Source of the DNA: an uncultured Bacteroides sp. | GTDB taxonomy: Bacteria > Bacteroidota > Bacteroidia > Bacteroidales > Bacteroidaceae | Assembly (NCBI GenBank): GCA_944320865.1 | Contig: CALUJC010000071.1 | Span: 1 to 59,376, forward strand | Reading direction: 5' to 3' | Length of the DNA stretch: 59,376 nt | Shown here: positions 53,101 through 59,376 of the stretch, piece by piece | Layout: each line of letters starts with the position of its first letter | Numbering within the stretch: position 1 is the stretch's first letter | Made by a program: the position numbers and the translations under genes | The notes under the pieces: generated by a model | The model's input: only the letters and a program-made list of their open reading frames with translations | What the model was told of the DNA's origin: nothing | Database searches by the model: none

Positions 53101-53542
53101 CATACACCTCGCCCTCCACGGCCGAGAACCAGAACGTGTCGCTGAACGTATAGGCCAGCGCGCCCACCAGGCCGCTGCCCATGATGGCCACTATTTGCCC
53201 CCGGCTGATGTTGTTTTCATCGCTCACCACCAGCTTGCGTACCAGGTGCGTGATGCTCCAGAACAGGAACAAGATGCACGCCGCGCTCATCAGCGCGCTC
53301 ATGTAGTTCACCATCTTCGCCACCTCCGACGCGTCCGAGGCAAACTGCGAGAACAAGTTGGCCACCAGCATGAAGAACGGTGCGCCGGGTGGGTGGCCTA
53401 CCTCCAGCTTGTAGCCTGTGGTGATGAACTCGGGGCAGTCCCAAAAACTGGCGGTCGGCTCGATGGTCATGCAGTAAACCGTGGCCGCTATGAGGAAGGT
53501 AATCCACCCCATGAGGTTGTTTATCGTCTTGTACTGTTTCAT
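50126..53542 (-). CDS. DUF2723 membrane protein (GT-C-like, TMEM260-related)
   Basis: A 1138-residue polytopic protein with about 12 membrane segments in the N-terminal 650 residues and a large C-terminal domain with TPR-like helices near the end. DUF2723 hallmarks near the N-terminus are PTASFWDCPEFITTGYKLEVGHPPGAPFF (about 30-58), with acidic residues after helix 1 as in GT-C glycosyltransferases. Related to human TMEM260, a protein O-mannosyltransferase; bacterial substrates are not established. The start at 53542 (MKQYKTINNL) follows a -7 box. Confidence 0.85.
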   Translation of the reverse strand: MKQYKTINNLMGWITFLIAATVYCMTIEPTASFWDCPEFITTGYKLEVGHPPGAPFFMLVANLFSQFASDASEVAKMVNYMSALMSAACILFLFWSITHLVRKLVVSDENNISRGQIVAIMGSGLVGALAYTFSDTFWFSAVEGEVYAFSSLFTAIVFWLILKWEDVADQPHSDRWLVLIAYLTGLSIGVHLLNLLCLPAIVLVYYYKKVPGANAKGSLLALLGSAVLVAVVLYGIVPGIVKVGGWFELLFVNTLGMPFNTGVIVYILVLASALIWGVYESYQNRDKLRMALSFILTIALLGIPFYGHGASAVVIGLIVIALLWFYLNPKTQASIKEKWRVSARTLNTALLCTMLIVVGYSSYALIVIRSTANPPMDQNSPEDIFTLGEYLGREQYGTRPLFYGPAYSSKVALDVKDGYCEPRIKYNGTKFIRKEKASPDEKDSYIEVPGRIEYEYAQNMLFPRMYSSMHTSQYLAWQDIKGHDVPYDQCGEMVMVNMPTQWENIKFFFSYQLNWMYWRYFMWNFAGRQNDIQGSGEIEHGNWITGIGFIDKWLVGDQTLLPQELKDNKGHNVFYCLPLLLGIIGLLWQAYRGRRGVQQFWVVFFLFFMTGIAIVLYLNQTPSQPRERDYAYAGSFYAFAIWIGMGVAGLTQLVGKLTGKQSSKDWTPEQREAWSHGTWMPDLRPALPVAVVVSLLCLLVPIQMASQTWDDHDRSDRYMARDFGYNYLMSLQEGGNPVIFTNGDNDTFPLWYGQDTEGFRPDARTCNLSYLQTDWYIDQMRRPAYDSPSLPITWNRSEYVEGTNEYIPVRPEFKPSIDALYAEGRKQALNGNPEALVNVQKEFGENPYELKNILKHWVRNPKDQDLKVIPTDSIVIKVDKEAVRRSGMLIPGDSIPDYMTISLKGKQALYKSELMMLEMLAESNWERPLYIAVTVGTENQLNMGNHLIQEGLAYRFTPFDTNKTGVKVDSEKMFDNLMHKFKYGGVDKPGIYIDENAMRMCHTHRRIFAQLVQQLLAEGKNDKAQQALEYAEKVLPPYNIPYDWQNGAAQLAEAWYRLGNQEKGDEIIRALADKAVEYCTWYLSLDERRFMLSVSELEYNWALLDAVVKVMRQYQSPLADIYTPKVDEIYNLYMERME

Positions 53543-53573
53543 CTGGATGAAAGCAATTTTTACGTTCAAGGCG

Positions 53574-53581
53574 CAAAGATA
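53574..53581 (-). promoter_or_regulatory. -7 promoter box of the DUF2723 gene
   Basis: TATCTTTG on the minus strand, 31 bases upstream of the start at 53542. Confidence 0.4.
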
Positions 53582-53725
53582 GTGATTTCCCTCCGAAACC
53601 CGTGGCGGTGAGGGCGATTATTAACGTCCTTTCATAGCAAAAGGTCTTTGTGCCGCCCCCTGTGCCGCGATTGCCGTGCCCGCCTCCCTCCGGCAAGAAT
53701 CCTTACACCCCCTCTCCCCACCCCA

Positions 53726-53820
53726 TTCGTACCCCACTCGTACCCCATTCGGTACTCCTTCGGTCGGCCTTCGGCCCTATAGACCGGAAAAAGAACGGAC
53801 AAACCGGGTCGGGGGTAGGA
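53726..53820. repeat. CGTACCCC-type interspersed repeat, copy 2
   Basis: CGTACCCC occurs twice, followed by ATTCGGTA, then a CGGTC-rich hairpin and an AACGGACA tail. Order and sequence match 18919-19018. It fills most of the 414-base divergent gap between the DUF2723 gene and the esterase, which otherwise holds two promoter boxes. Confidence 0.55.
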
Positions 53821-53929
53821 GGAAGGTGCGTGCCCGACCGGGCAGGGCGGCGGTGATGGAATGTCGCCAATGCGGGTATGAAATCGCTTGTTTTTGCCGG
53901 CAGGCGGAAGGAGGTGGGCAAAAAAAGTG

Positions 53930-53937
53930 TATTTTTG
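53930..53937 (+). promoter_or_regulatory. -7 promoter box of the sialate O-acetylesterase gene
   Basis: TATTTTTG, 19 bases before the start codon at 53957. Confidence 0.4.
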
Positions 53938-53956
53938 CCTGCAAACTTTTAGCCTT

Positions 53957-55393
53957 ATGAAACGGAAAACCATTTTATCCCTCCTCTTGCTTTGCGCCGC
54001 TACGACTTTGGGCGCCAAAGTGAAACTGCCCGCGCTGGTGGGCGACAACATGATGCTGCAACAACAAGCCAATGTGAAACTCTGGGGATGGGCTACGCCG
54101 CGCTCCACCGTGCGCGTCACCCCCTCGTGGAGCGGGCAGACCGCCCTTTGCCATGCCGACGACACGGGCCGCTGGACCATCCGCCTGGCCACGCCCGAGG
54201 CCGGATATACGCCCTACGACATTACCTTCGACGATGGCGACGGCCCCCTTGCCGTGCGCAACGTGCTGGTAGGCGAGGTGTGGCTGGCCTCCGGGCAGAG
54301 CAACATGCAGATGCCCCTCAAGGGCTTTGCCGGATGCCCCGTGCAGGACGGGCTGGATGACGCCATTGCCGCCGCGCAGACGGACAAGGGCGTGCGCATG
54401 TTCAACGTGCCCACCCGGCAGAGCTATGCGCCCCAGGAGGATTGCGCCGGCCGCTGGATGACGACGCAAGACTTTACCGACGTGATGGAGTTCAGCGCCA
54501 CGGCCTTCTACTTCGCCTCCAACTTGAGCCGCGCCCTGCATGTGCCCGTGGGCATTGTGAACTGCGCATACGGCGGCTCCAAGGTAGAGAGCTGGTTGCC
54601 GCGCGACATCCTCGAGGCTTATCCCGACGTGCCCACCGACAGCGCCTCCATAGCCCGCGTGCAGCCCGACTACGAGCGCCCCATGCTGGCCTACAACGGC
54701 ATGTTCAGCCCCGTGCGCCACTACACGGTGAAGGGCATCATCTGGTATCAAGGCTGTAGCAACGTAAGCAGTTATCAGACGTATGCCGAGCGGCTGGCCA
54801 CCATGGTGCAGCATTGGCGCGGGGAGATGGAGCAGGAGCAGATACCCTTCTACTTCGTTGAGATTGCCCCCTACGACTACGGCAGCGGCAACCAGGCCAA
54901 CGGGGCGCGCTTGCGCGAAGCCCAGTTCCGGGCGCAGAGCTTGATTCCCAACAGCGCCATGGTATCGACCAACAACCTGGCCCAGCCGTATGAACGCTAC
55001 AACATCCATCCGCGCACCAAGAAGCCCGTGGGCCATCGCCTCAGCTACCTGGCGCTGAACCTGACGTATGGCAAGAAACAAGTGTGCTGCTTCGGTCCGC
55101 AATACAAGTCGTGGACGGTGAAGGGCCGCGAGGCTTGGGTGATGTTTGACCACCTGGAGATGGGCATTTGCCGCAACTATGACATCCGGGGCTTTGAGCT
55201 GGCGGGCGAGGACCGCGTGTTCCACCCGGCGGACAGCGTGTGGCTGCATTGGCAGACCAATGAGCTGGTGGTCTCCTCCAAGCAGGTAGAGAAGCCGGTG
55301 GCCGTGCGTTATTGCTTCCGCGACTTTATGCCGGGCACACTGATTGGGGGCAACGATCTTCCGGCCGTGCCCTTCCGTACGGATGACTGGTGA
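53957..55393 (+). CDS. Sialate O-acetylesterase-type SGNH esterase
   Basis: A 478-residue secreted protein (signal peptide about 1-19, TLGA). The catalytic Ser is in GEVWLASGQSNMQMPL, the SGNH block I of the sialate O-acetylesterase/acetylxylan esterase family. GIIWYQGCSNV is the next block and the family's His lies in a later block. It removes acetyl groups from glycans so exo-glycosidases can act. Its stop directly abuts the stop of the convergent exonuclease gene. Whether the substrate is sialic acid or another acetylated sugar is unknown. Confidence 0.88.
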   Translation: MKRKTILSLLLLCAATTLGAKVKLPALVGDNMMLQQQANVKLWGWATPRSTVRVTPSWSGQTALCHADDTGRWTIRLATPEAGYTPYDITFDDGDGPLAVRNVLVGEVWLASGQSNMQMPLKGFAGCPVQDGLDDAIAAAQTDKGVRMFNVPTRQSYAPQEDCAGRWMTTQDFTDVMEFSATAFYFASNLSRALHVPVGIVNCAYGGSKVESWLPRDILEAYPDVPTDSASIARVQPDYERPMLAYNGMFSPVRHYTVKGIIWYQGCSNVSSYQTYAERLATMVQHWRGEMEQEQIPFYFVEIAPYDYGSGNQANGARLREAQFRAQSLIPNSAMVSTNNLAQPYERYNIHPRTKKPVGHRLSYLALNLTYGKKQVCCFGPQYKSWTVKGREAWVMFDHLEMGICRNYDIRGFELAGEDRVFHPADSVWLHWQTNELVVSSKQVEKPVAVRYCFRDFMPGTLIGGNDLPAVPFRTDDW

Positions 55394-56149
55394 TTACAGG
55401 TTGATGTCCACCTCTACCGGGCAGTGGTCCGAGCCATAGATTTCCGTGTGGATGGCGGCGCCGGCCAGCTGGGGTTGCAGGCGGTTGGACACCAGGAAGT
55501 AGTCTATGCGCCAGCCTGCATTCTTTTCCCTTGCGCGGAAGCGGTATGACCACCACGAGTAAATGTCCTTCTGCTCAGGATAGAAGTAGCGGAACGTATC
55601 GGTGAAGCCCGAGGCGAGCAGCGTGCTGAACTTGGCGCGCTCCTCGTCGGTGAAGCCCGCGTTGCGTCGGTTGGTCTTGGGGTTCTTCAGGTCGATTTCC
55701 TGGTGGGCCACGTTCAGGTCGCCGCACACGACGACGGGCTTCCGCTCATCCAGTGCAAGCAGGTACTGGCGGAACTCGTCTTCCCACGTCATGCGGTAGT
55801 CCAGCCGGCGCAGTTCGTCCTGCGAGTTGGGCGTGTAGACCGTTACCAGGAAGAATGCGGGCATCTCGAGGGTAATGACGCGCCCCTCCTTGTCATGCTC
55901 TTCGCGGCCTATGCCGTAGGTCACGCCGAGGGGCTGGTGGCGAGTGTAGATGGCCGTGCCCGAGTAGCCTTTCTTTTCGGCGTAGTTCCAGTAAGAGGTG
56001 TAGCCGTCAAAGGGCAAGTCCAGTTGTCCGGCCTGCATCTTGGTCTCTTGCAGGCAGAAGAAGTCGGCATCGAGTGCCTTGAAAGCGTCGGCAAAGCCTT
56101 TGTCCTTGCAGGCGCGCAGTCCGTTCACGTTCCAGGAGATGAATTTCAT
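55394..56149 (-). CDS. xth: Exodeoxyribonuclease III
   Basis: A 251-residue AP endonuclease/3'-5' exonuclease for base-excision repair. SWNVNGLRA near the N-terminus (metal Asn9), LQETK with Glu35, and the C-terminal catalytic SDHCPVEVDI are diagnostic. WRIDYFLVSNRL is the conserved segment before it. The start at 56149 (MKFISWNVNG) is the family N-terminus; the ATG two codons upstream is less likely. Confidence 0.95.
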   Translation of the reverse strand: MKFISWNVNGLRACKDKGFADAFKALDADFFCLQETKMQAGQLDLPFDGYTSYWNYAEKKGYSGTAIYTRHQPLGVTYGIGREEHDKEGRVITLEMPAFFLVTVYTPNSQDELRRLDYRMTWEDEFRQYLLALDERKPVVVCGDLNVAHQEIDLKNPKTNRRNAGFTDEERAKFSTLLASGFTDTFRYFYPEQKDIYSWWSYRFRAREKNAGWRIDYFLVSNRLQPQLAGAAIHTEIYGSDHCPVEVDINL

Positions 56150-56198
56150 AAGCAATGGTTTGATTGGAGTTAAGCCCGTCTTTGCAGGCAGGTATAAA

Positions 56199-56240
56199 AG
56201 AAAGAGCCGCTCAAACGACGAATGTTTGGCGGCTCTTTCT
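56199..56240 (-). terminator. Rho-independent terminator of tRNA-Gln
   Basis: A perfect 12-base stem (AGAAAGAGCCGC with GCGGCTCTTTCT) followed on the minus strand by TTTTAT, beginning four bases after the tRNA 3' end. Confidence 0.7.
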
Positions 56241-56243
56241 GCG

Positions 56244-56314
56244 TTGGACTACCCGGATTCGAACCAGGACAAACAGAACCAAAACCTGTTGTGCTACCAT
56301 TACACCATAGTCCA
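56244..56314 (-). tRNA. tRNA-Gln (anticodon UUG)
   Basis: The minus strand folds into a 71-base cloverleaf: acceptor TGGACTA pairs with TAGTCCA, the anticodon arm ACAGG-TTTTGGT-TCTGT exposes TTG, and the T-loop reads GTTCGAATC. Discriminator base is A; CCA is not encoded. It has its own consensus promoter and terminator. Confidence 0.95.
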
Positions 56315-56344
56315 AACTTTGGGGCTTTCTGTTAAAAAGCGGTG

Positions 56345-56375
56345 CAAAGGTAAGGCATTGACGGGACACTTGCAA
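56345..56375 (-). promoter_or_regulatory. Promoter of tRNA-Gln
   Basis: Minus-strand TTG (56373-56375), exactly 20 bases, TACCTTTG (56345-56352), about 30 bases upstream of the tRNA 5' end. Confidence 0.65.
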
Positions 56376-56429
56376 GCTTTTCTTTGTTTTTTTCTTCCTT
56401 AGGCGTAGAAAAGTGGTTGTATAAGCATG

Positions 56430-56464
56430 AAAAAGGCCCGCGCTGTCGCAGCGCAGACCTTCCT
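56430..56464 (-). terminator. Rho-independent terminator of tyrS
   Basis: GGTCTGCGCTG-CGA-CAGCGCGGGCC stem-loop followed by TTTTT on the minus strand, 40 bases after the tyrS stop codon. Confidence 0.65.
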
Positions 56465-56503
56465 TGAAAATATGTATGATCTTTTGGAAATGTTTCTTTC
56501 CTG

Positions 56504-57796
56504 TTACTTGGCGATGAGCAAGTAGTAGTTCTTCTTGCCGCGTTGCACCAGCAGGTACTTGCCGTCCAGCAGGTCGTCCGTGGTGATTACTTGGTCGAAG
56601 GCGGTGAGTTTCTCCTTGTTCAGCGACACGCCTCCGCCTTGCACCAGCTTGCGCATTTCGCCCTTGGAGGGGAACACGGCTGCCTGCTCGGTAAAGAGGT
56701 CGACGGCCTTCACGCCTGCGCCGAGGGCATCGCGCGAGATTTCAAACTGGGGCACGCCCTCGAATACGGAGAGCAGCGTCTGTTCGTCCAGCTTCTTGAG
56801 GGCATCGCTCGTGCCGCCGCCAAAAAGGATGTTGGAGGCCTCGACGGCTGCCTGGTAGTCTTCCTGGCTGTGCACCATGACGGTGACTTCCTGTGCCAGG
56901 CGCTTTTGCAGCACGCGCAGGTGGGGTGCCTGCTGGTGCTCGGCGGTGAGGGCTTCAATATCCTCGCGCGAGAGGGCGGTGAATATCTTGATGTAGCGGG
57001 CGGCGTCTTCGTCGCTCACGTTGAGCCAAAATTGATAGAACTTGTAGGGCGAGGTGTAGCGCGGGTCGAGCCACACGTTGCCGCTCTCCGTCTTGCCGAA
57101 CTTGCCTCCGTCGGCCTTGGTGATGAGGGGGCAGGTCAGGGCGAAGACTTCGCCGCCGTTGGTGCGGCGGATGAGTTCGGCACCGGTGGTGATGTTGCCC
57201 CACTGGTCGCTGCCACCCATCTGCAGCTTGCAGCCCTTGGTCTCGTAGAGGTGCAGGAAGTCGTAGCCTTGCAGCAGCTGGTAGGTGAACTCGGTGAACG
57301 ACAGGCCGTCGCGTGCCTCGCCGTTGAGGCGCTTCTTCACGCTGTCCTTGGCCATCATGTAGTTCACGGTGATGTGCTTGCCCACGGTGCGTGCGAAGTC
57401 CAGGAAGGTGAAGTCCTTCATCCAGTCGTAGTTGTTCACCAGTTCGGCGCGGTTGGGGGCGTCGGAGTCGAAGTCCAGGAACTTGGCCAGCTGCTTCTTC
57501 ATGCCCGCCATGTTGCGTTGCAGGGTTTCCTCGTCCAGCAGGTTGCGCTCTTGCGACTTGCCCGAGGGGTCGCCAATCATGCCCGTTGCGCCGCCGATGA
57601 GGGCCAGGGGCTTGTGCCCGCAGCGCTGGAAGTGGCGCAGAATCATGACGCTGCACAGGTGTCCGATGTGCAGCGAGTCTGCCGTGGGGTCGAAGCCGAT
57701 GTAGGCCGTCACTTGTTCTTTTGCCAGGAGTTCTTCAGTGCCCGGCATCATGTCGTGGAGCATGCCACGCCATCTAAGTTCTTCTACAAAATTCAT
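56504..57796 (-). CDS. tyrS: Tyrosyl-tRNA synthetase
   Basis: A 430-residue class I aminoacyl-tRNA synthetase. The HIGH motif is HIGH at 43-46, and the KMSKS-loop equivalent is KFGKT at 232-236. The tyrosine-binding [11 protein letters not shown] follows family pattern, and a C-terminal S4 RNA-binding domain covers about 360-425. It lies 15 bases downstream of the TatD-like gene but has its own promoter within it. Confidence 0.96.
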   Translation of the reverse strand: MNFVEELRWRGMLHDMMPGTEELLAKEQVTAYIGFDPTADSLHIGHLCSVMILRHFQRCGHKPLALIGGATGMIGDPSGKSQERNLLDEETLQRNMAGMKKQLAKFLDFDSDAPNRAELVNNYDWMKDFTFLDFARTVGKHITVNYMMAKDSVKKRLNGEARDGLSFTEFTYQLLQGYDFLHLYETKGCKLQMGGSDQWGNITTGAELIRRTNGGEVFALTCPLITKADGGKFGKTESGNVWLDPRYTSPYKFYQFWLNVSDEDAARYIKIFTALSREDIEALTAEHQQAPHLRVLQKRLAQEVTVMVHSQEDYQAAVEASNILFGGGTSDALKKLDEQTLLSVFEGVPQFEISRDALGAGVKAVDLFTEQAAVFPSKGEMRKLVQGGGVSLNKEKLTAFDQVITTDDLLDGKYLLVQRGKKNYYLLIAK

Positions 57797-57811
57797 CGAA
57801 TGATTATAGGT

Positions 57812-58510
57812 TTAATCGAATTTCGGGGCAAAAATACGACCTTTCTGCGAAGATGCAAAGTTTTTGCCGGAAAAGAAGCACTTTGTCGCATTCTCCGCAA
57901 GGGTTTGCCGCAGACTTTGCACGGGGGAGCCAAGCAGGGCGGAGGCACGTTGGCACAGGGTGCCGATGGGCGCGGTGCTTTCGTCCGTATCCAGAAACAT
58001 ACGGTCGGTAGGCGTGATGCGCAGTGCATCTGCCTGATAGTGTTCGCCAAAGGAGAGGCAGAGGCCGTGGTGCAGCAGTTCGGCAGCCAGCTGGGGTTTG
58101 CCCCGGAATCCGTGCACCACCCACGGCACCCGGGGCCTGAGGCGGCGGCGAGAGGCTAGCAACTCGGCGGTGCAGCGCACCAGGTGGATGACGAGCGGCA
58201 GCCCCTGTTCGTCCGCCAGCCGCGCCTGCGCCTCGAAGAGGGGGATTTGTACCTCCTGCAGCGGCGCTTTCGCCAGACGGTCCAGCCCCGCCTCGCCCAC
58301 GGCCACTGCCTGCGGATGGCGCAGGGCGGCCTCCAGTTCGTCCAGCGTCTGCCCCTCCTCGCCCAGGCGCCACGGGTGCAGGCCCACGGAGTAGAGGTGT
58401 CCCGCCTCCGGTCGGAAGTCCGGGGGGCACACGCTGACGATGGCTGTGCCCGGCACGGGGGGCAGGCGGTGCGTGTGGATGTCGAGCAGCTGTATCGCGG
58501 TTGTCTCCAT
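57812..58510 (-). CDS. TatD family metal-dependent hydrolase
   Basis: A 232-residue TIM-barrel protein, probably a 3'-5' DNase or related hydrolase. The metal ligands appear in order: HTH after strand 1 (DIHTHRL), Glu in AVGEAGLD, His in LVIHLVR, His in VVHGFRG and Asp in FLDTDES. It is slightly shorter than classical TatD (about 260). The start at 58510 (METTAIQLLDIHTH) is preferred over 58540. The C-terminal KNFASSQKGRIF tail is encoded by the tyrS promoter region and is probably unconserved. Confidence 0.85.
   Translation of the reverse strand: METTAIQLLDIHTHRLPPVPGTAIVSVCPPDFRPEAGHLYSVGLHPWRLGEEGQTLDELEAALRHPQAVAVGEAGLDRLAKAPLQEVQIPLFEAQARLADEQGLPLVIHLVRCTAELLASRRRLRPRVPWVVHGFRGKPQLAAELLHHGLCLSFGEHYQADALRITPTDRMFLDTDESTAPIGTLCQRASALLGSPVQSLRQTLAENATKCFFSGKNFASSQKGRIFAPKFD
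57828..57858 (-). promoter_or_regulatory. Promoter of tyrS inside the end of the TatD-like gene
   Basis: Minus-strand TTTG (57855-57858), 19-base spacer, TATTTTTG (57828-57835). The -7 box is 31 bases upstream of the tyrS start, within the last codons of the upstream gene. Confidence 0.55.
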
Positions 58511-58636
58511 AACGGTGCGAAGGTACGGATTTCTTTCCAAAAGATTGGCCTGAGAAAAGAATTGTTTACAAAAATACCTGCTTCAAAGGCCATCATCCCT
58601 CTATTCCCTCCCAAACATGTCCGTATTTCCTACGGT

Positions 58637-58709
58637 CCACCTCCGATCCTATACGCCGATGGATTATCGGACTTGTGTCGGACTTGTATCGGAGGAGAGT
58701 CGGAGGTGG
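58637..58709. repeat. Inverted repeat with TCGGACTTGT direct repeats
   Basis: Arms CCACCTCCGA (58637-58646) and TCGGAGGTGG (58700-58709) are exact complements. Between them TCGGACTTG(T/TAT)CGGA occurs in tandem. Confidence 0.5.
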
Positions 58710-58995
58710 TACGTAGTTGAGTTGTATTTGTTGCGGCAATAGATTGAGCTATAAGCGGTTATGAATGCTTTTCAGTGAGATTTCTGTAAGGAAAGGTGAA
58801 TAATCAGGATTTTTCATGTAAGCATTTATGGGTTTTGGCGCGGAGAATGCAGGAATTTCAATATGTTTACATTTTCATATATGTTCGCATTCATCGCCGG
58901 AATTGCCATTGTGTGGTGGCGGTGGAGCGGATGGAAACTGCGGAAGAAGAGCAAATCCAAGCAGGTTTGAAAAGGAAAATCCCTAAAAATAGGTA

Positions 58996-59026
58996 TTGCC
59001 TGACAATCTCAAGCTCTATACCTTTG
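58996..59026 (+). promoter_or_regulatory. Promoter of the TetR gene
   Basis: TTG (58996-58998), 20-base spacer, TACCTTTG (59019-59026), 20 bases before the start codon. Confidence 0.6.
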
Positions 59027-59046
59027 CAAAAGTAAAATCATTATCA

Positions 59047-59376
59047 ATGCAAGTGCTAAAAGAGGACATACGAGGACGAATATTGACGGTTGCCAGACAG
59101 CAATTCGAGCGGAAAGGCTATTCCAAGACTTCCATGCGCGAAATAGCGGAGTTGGCTGGAGTTGGTGTCGGAAACATCTACAACTACTTCACGAACAAAG
59201 ATGAATTGTTCCGTGAAGTGGTCCGTCCTGTCTTGTGCGCCTTGGAAGCCATGCTGCAGGAACACCACGGCATACGAGGCGAGGACATTATGATGATGCG
59301 GTCGGAGAAATACCTGAAATCCTGCATAGACGAATATGTTTCGCTGATTGACAAGCACCGCGCATTGATGGGAATC
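59047..59376 (+). CDS. TetR family transcriptional regulator (3' end beyond window)
   Basis: The first 110 residues are present and the frame stays open to the edge. The N-terminal HTH is classic TetR: ILTVARQQFERKGYSKTSM, REIAELAGVGVGNIYNYFTNKDELF (about 10-55), followed by helical ligand-domain sequence. Such proteins repress neighbouring efflux or metabolic genes, which would lie further right. A minus-strand open frame over the same bases is a shadow. Confidence 0.9.
   Translation, partial: MQVLKEDIRGRILTVARQQFERKGYSKTSMREIAELAGVGVGNIYNYFTNKDELFREVVRPVLCALEAMLQEHHGIRGEDIMMMRSEKYLKSCIDEYVSLIDKHRALMGI

Larger units (their letters stand above)
58511..59046. other. 536-base region without a gene
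   Basis: Contains the TCGGACTTGT-type palindromic repeat at 58637-58709 and the TetR promoter. The open frame 58796-59035 has no recognisable features and is not called. Confidence 0.55.

Noticed and set aside
50087-53611. Two long plus-strand open frames (529 and 611 codons)
   Set aside because: Antisense shadows of the deacetylase and DUF2723 genes; His/Val/Gln-rich translations without domains.
58796-59035. 79-codon plus-strand open frame
   Set aside because: No recognisable motif, overlaps the TetR promoter, and codon pattern differs from real genes nearby.
59056-59358. 100-codon minus-strand open frame
   Set aside because: Shadow of the partial TetR gene, which has a clear HTH and promoter.

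Overview
The window comes from a member of the Bacteroidales, most likely a GC-rich Bacteroides or close relative. Three things point there: a SusC/SusD pair inside a glycan-utilisation locus; families typical of the order (DUF2851, DUF3098, DUF2723, GH92, the acpP-fabF-rnc order); and promoters of the Bacteroidetes form TTG-N19/20-TAnnTTTG rather than the sigma-70 form. The only RNA gene seen is a tRNA-Gln(UUG). The last gene, a TetR regulator, is cut by the right edge.

Layout. 0.2-7 kb: a secreted GH2 beta-galactosidase-type enzyme, then a minus-strand dapB-lepB-lepB paralogue-WbqC operon. 7-17.5 kb: housekeeping genes (DUF2851, a NahK-like kinase, a GH3-type acyl-adenylase, pfkA, rnc-fabF-acpP, purN, pdxB). 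17.4-22.4 kb: an accessory stretch, partly AT-rich, with an orphan MNT nucleotidyltransferase, a zeta-toxin-like kinase and its small partner, a membrane-anchored hypothetical, an XRE-HNH gene pair and a Fic protein behind a large palindrome. 22.5-28.5 kb: a plus-strand run of methyltransferase, ftsX, DUF3098, uppP, truB, queA and a membrane-anchored nuclease. 28.6-41.5 kb: a polysaccharide utilisation locus (GH3, SusC, SusD, metallophosphoesterase, GH92, GH20). 42-49.4 kb: a DeoR-type regulator divergent from a glycerol-phosphate cluster (glpD/glpA-type dehydrogenase, lipoprotein GDPD, sn-glycerol-1-phosphate dehydrogenase, GlpT-like antiporter, HAD-IIA phosphatase). 49.4-59.4 kb: polysaccharide deacetylase, a DUF2723 membrane protein, a sialate O-acetylesterase, exonuclease III, tRNA-Gln, tyrS, a TatD-like protein and the TetR fragment.

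How the genes work together. The PUL enzymes (exo-beta-xylosidase/glucosidase, alpha-mannosidase, beta-N-acetylhexosaminidase, phosphoesterase) fit stepwise trimming of N-glycan-like chains imported by SusCD. The glp cluster looks equipped for both stereoisomers of glycerol phosphate: a periplasmic or surface diesterase releases them, GlpT imports them, and separate dehydrogenases oxidise the sn-3 and sn-1 forms. This is the strongest candidate for an under-described pathway.

Non-coding structure is rich. Nine intergenic copies of a hairpin-chain (REP-like) repeat are spread over the window. A nested palindrome of about 466 bp lies at 11776-12241, and the arm of a second copy opens the window. 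Other repeat families lie at 18.9, 27.3, 53.7 and 58.6 kb. The lepB paralogue appears to have lost both catalytic residues.
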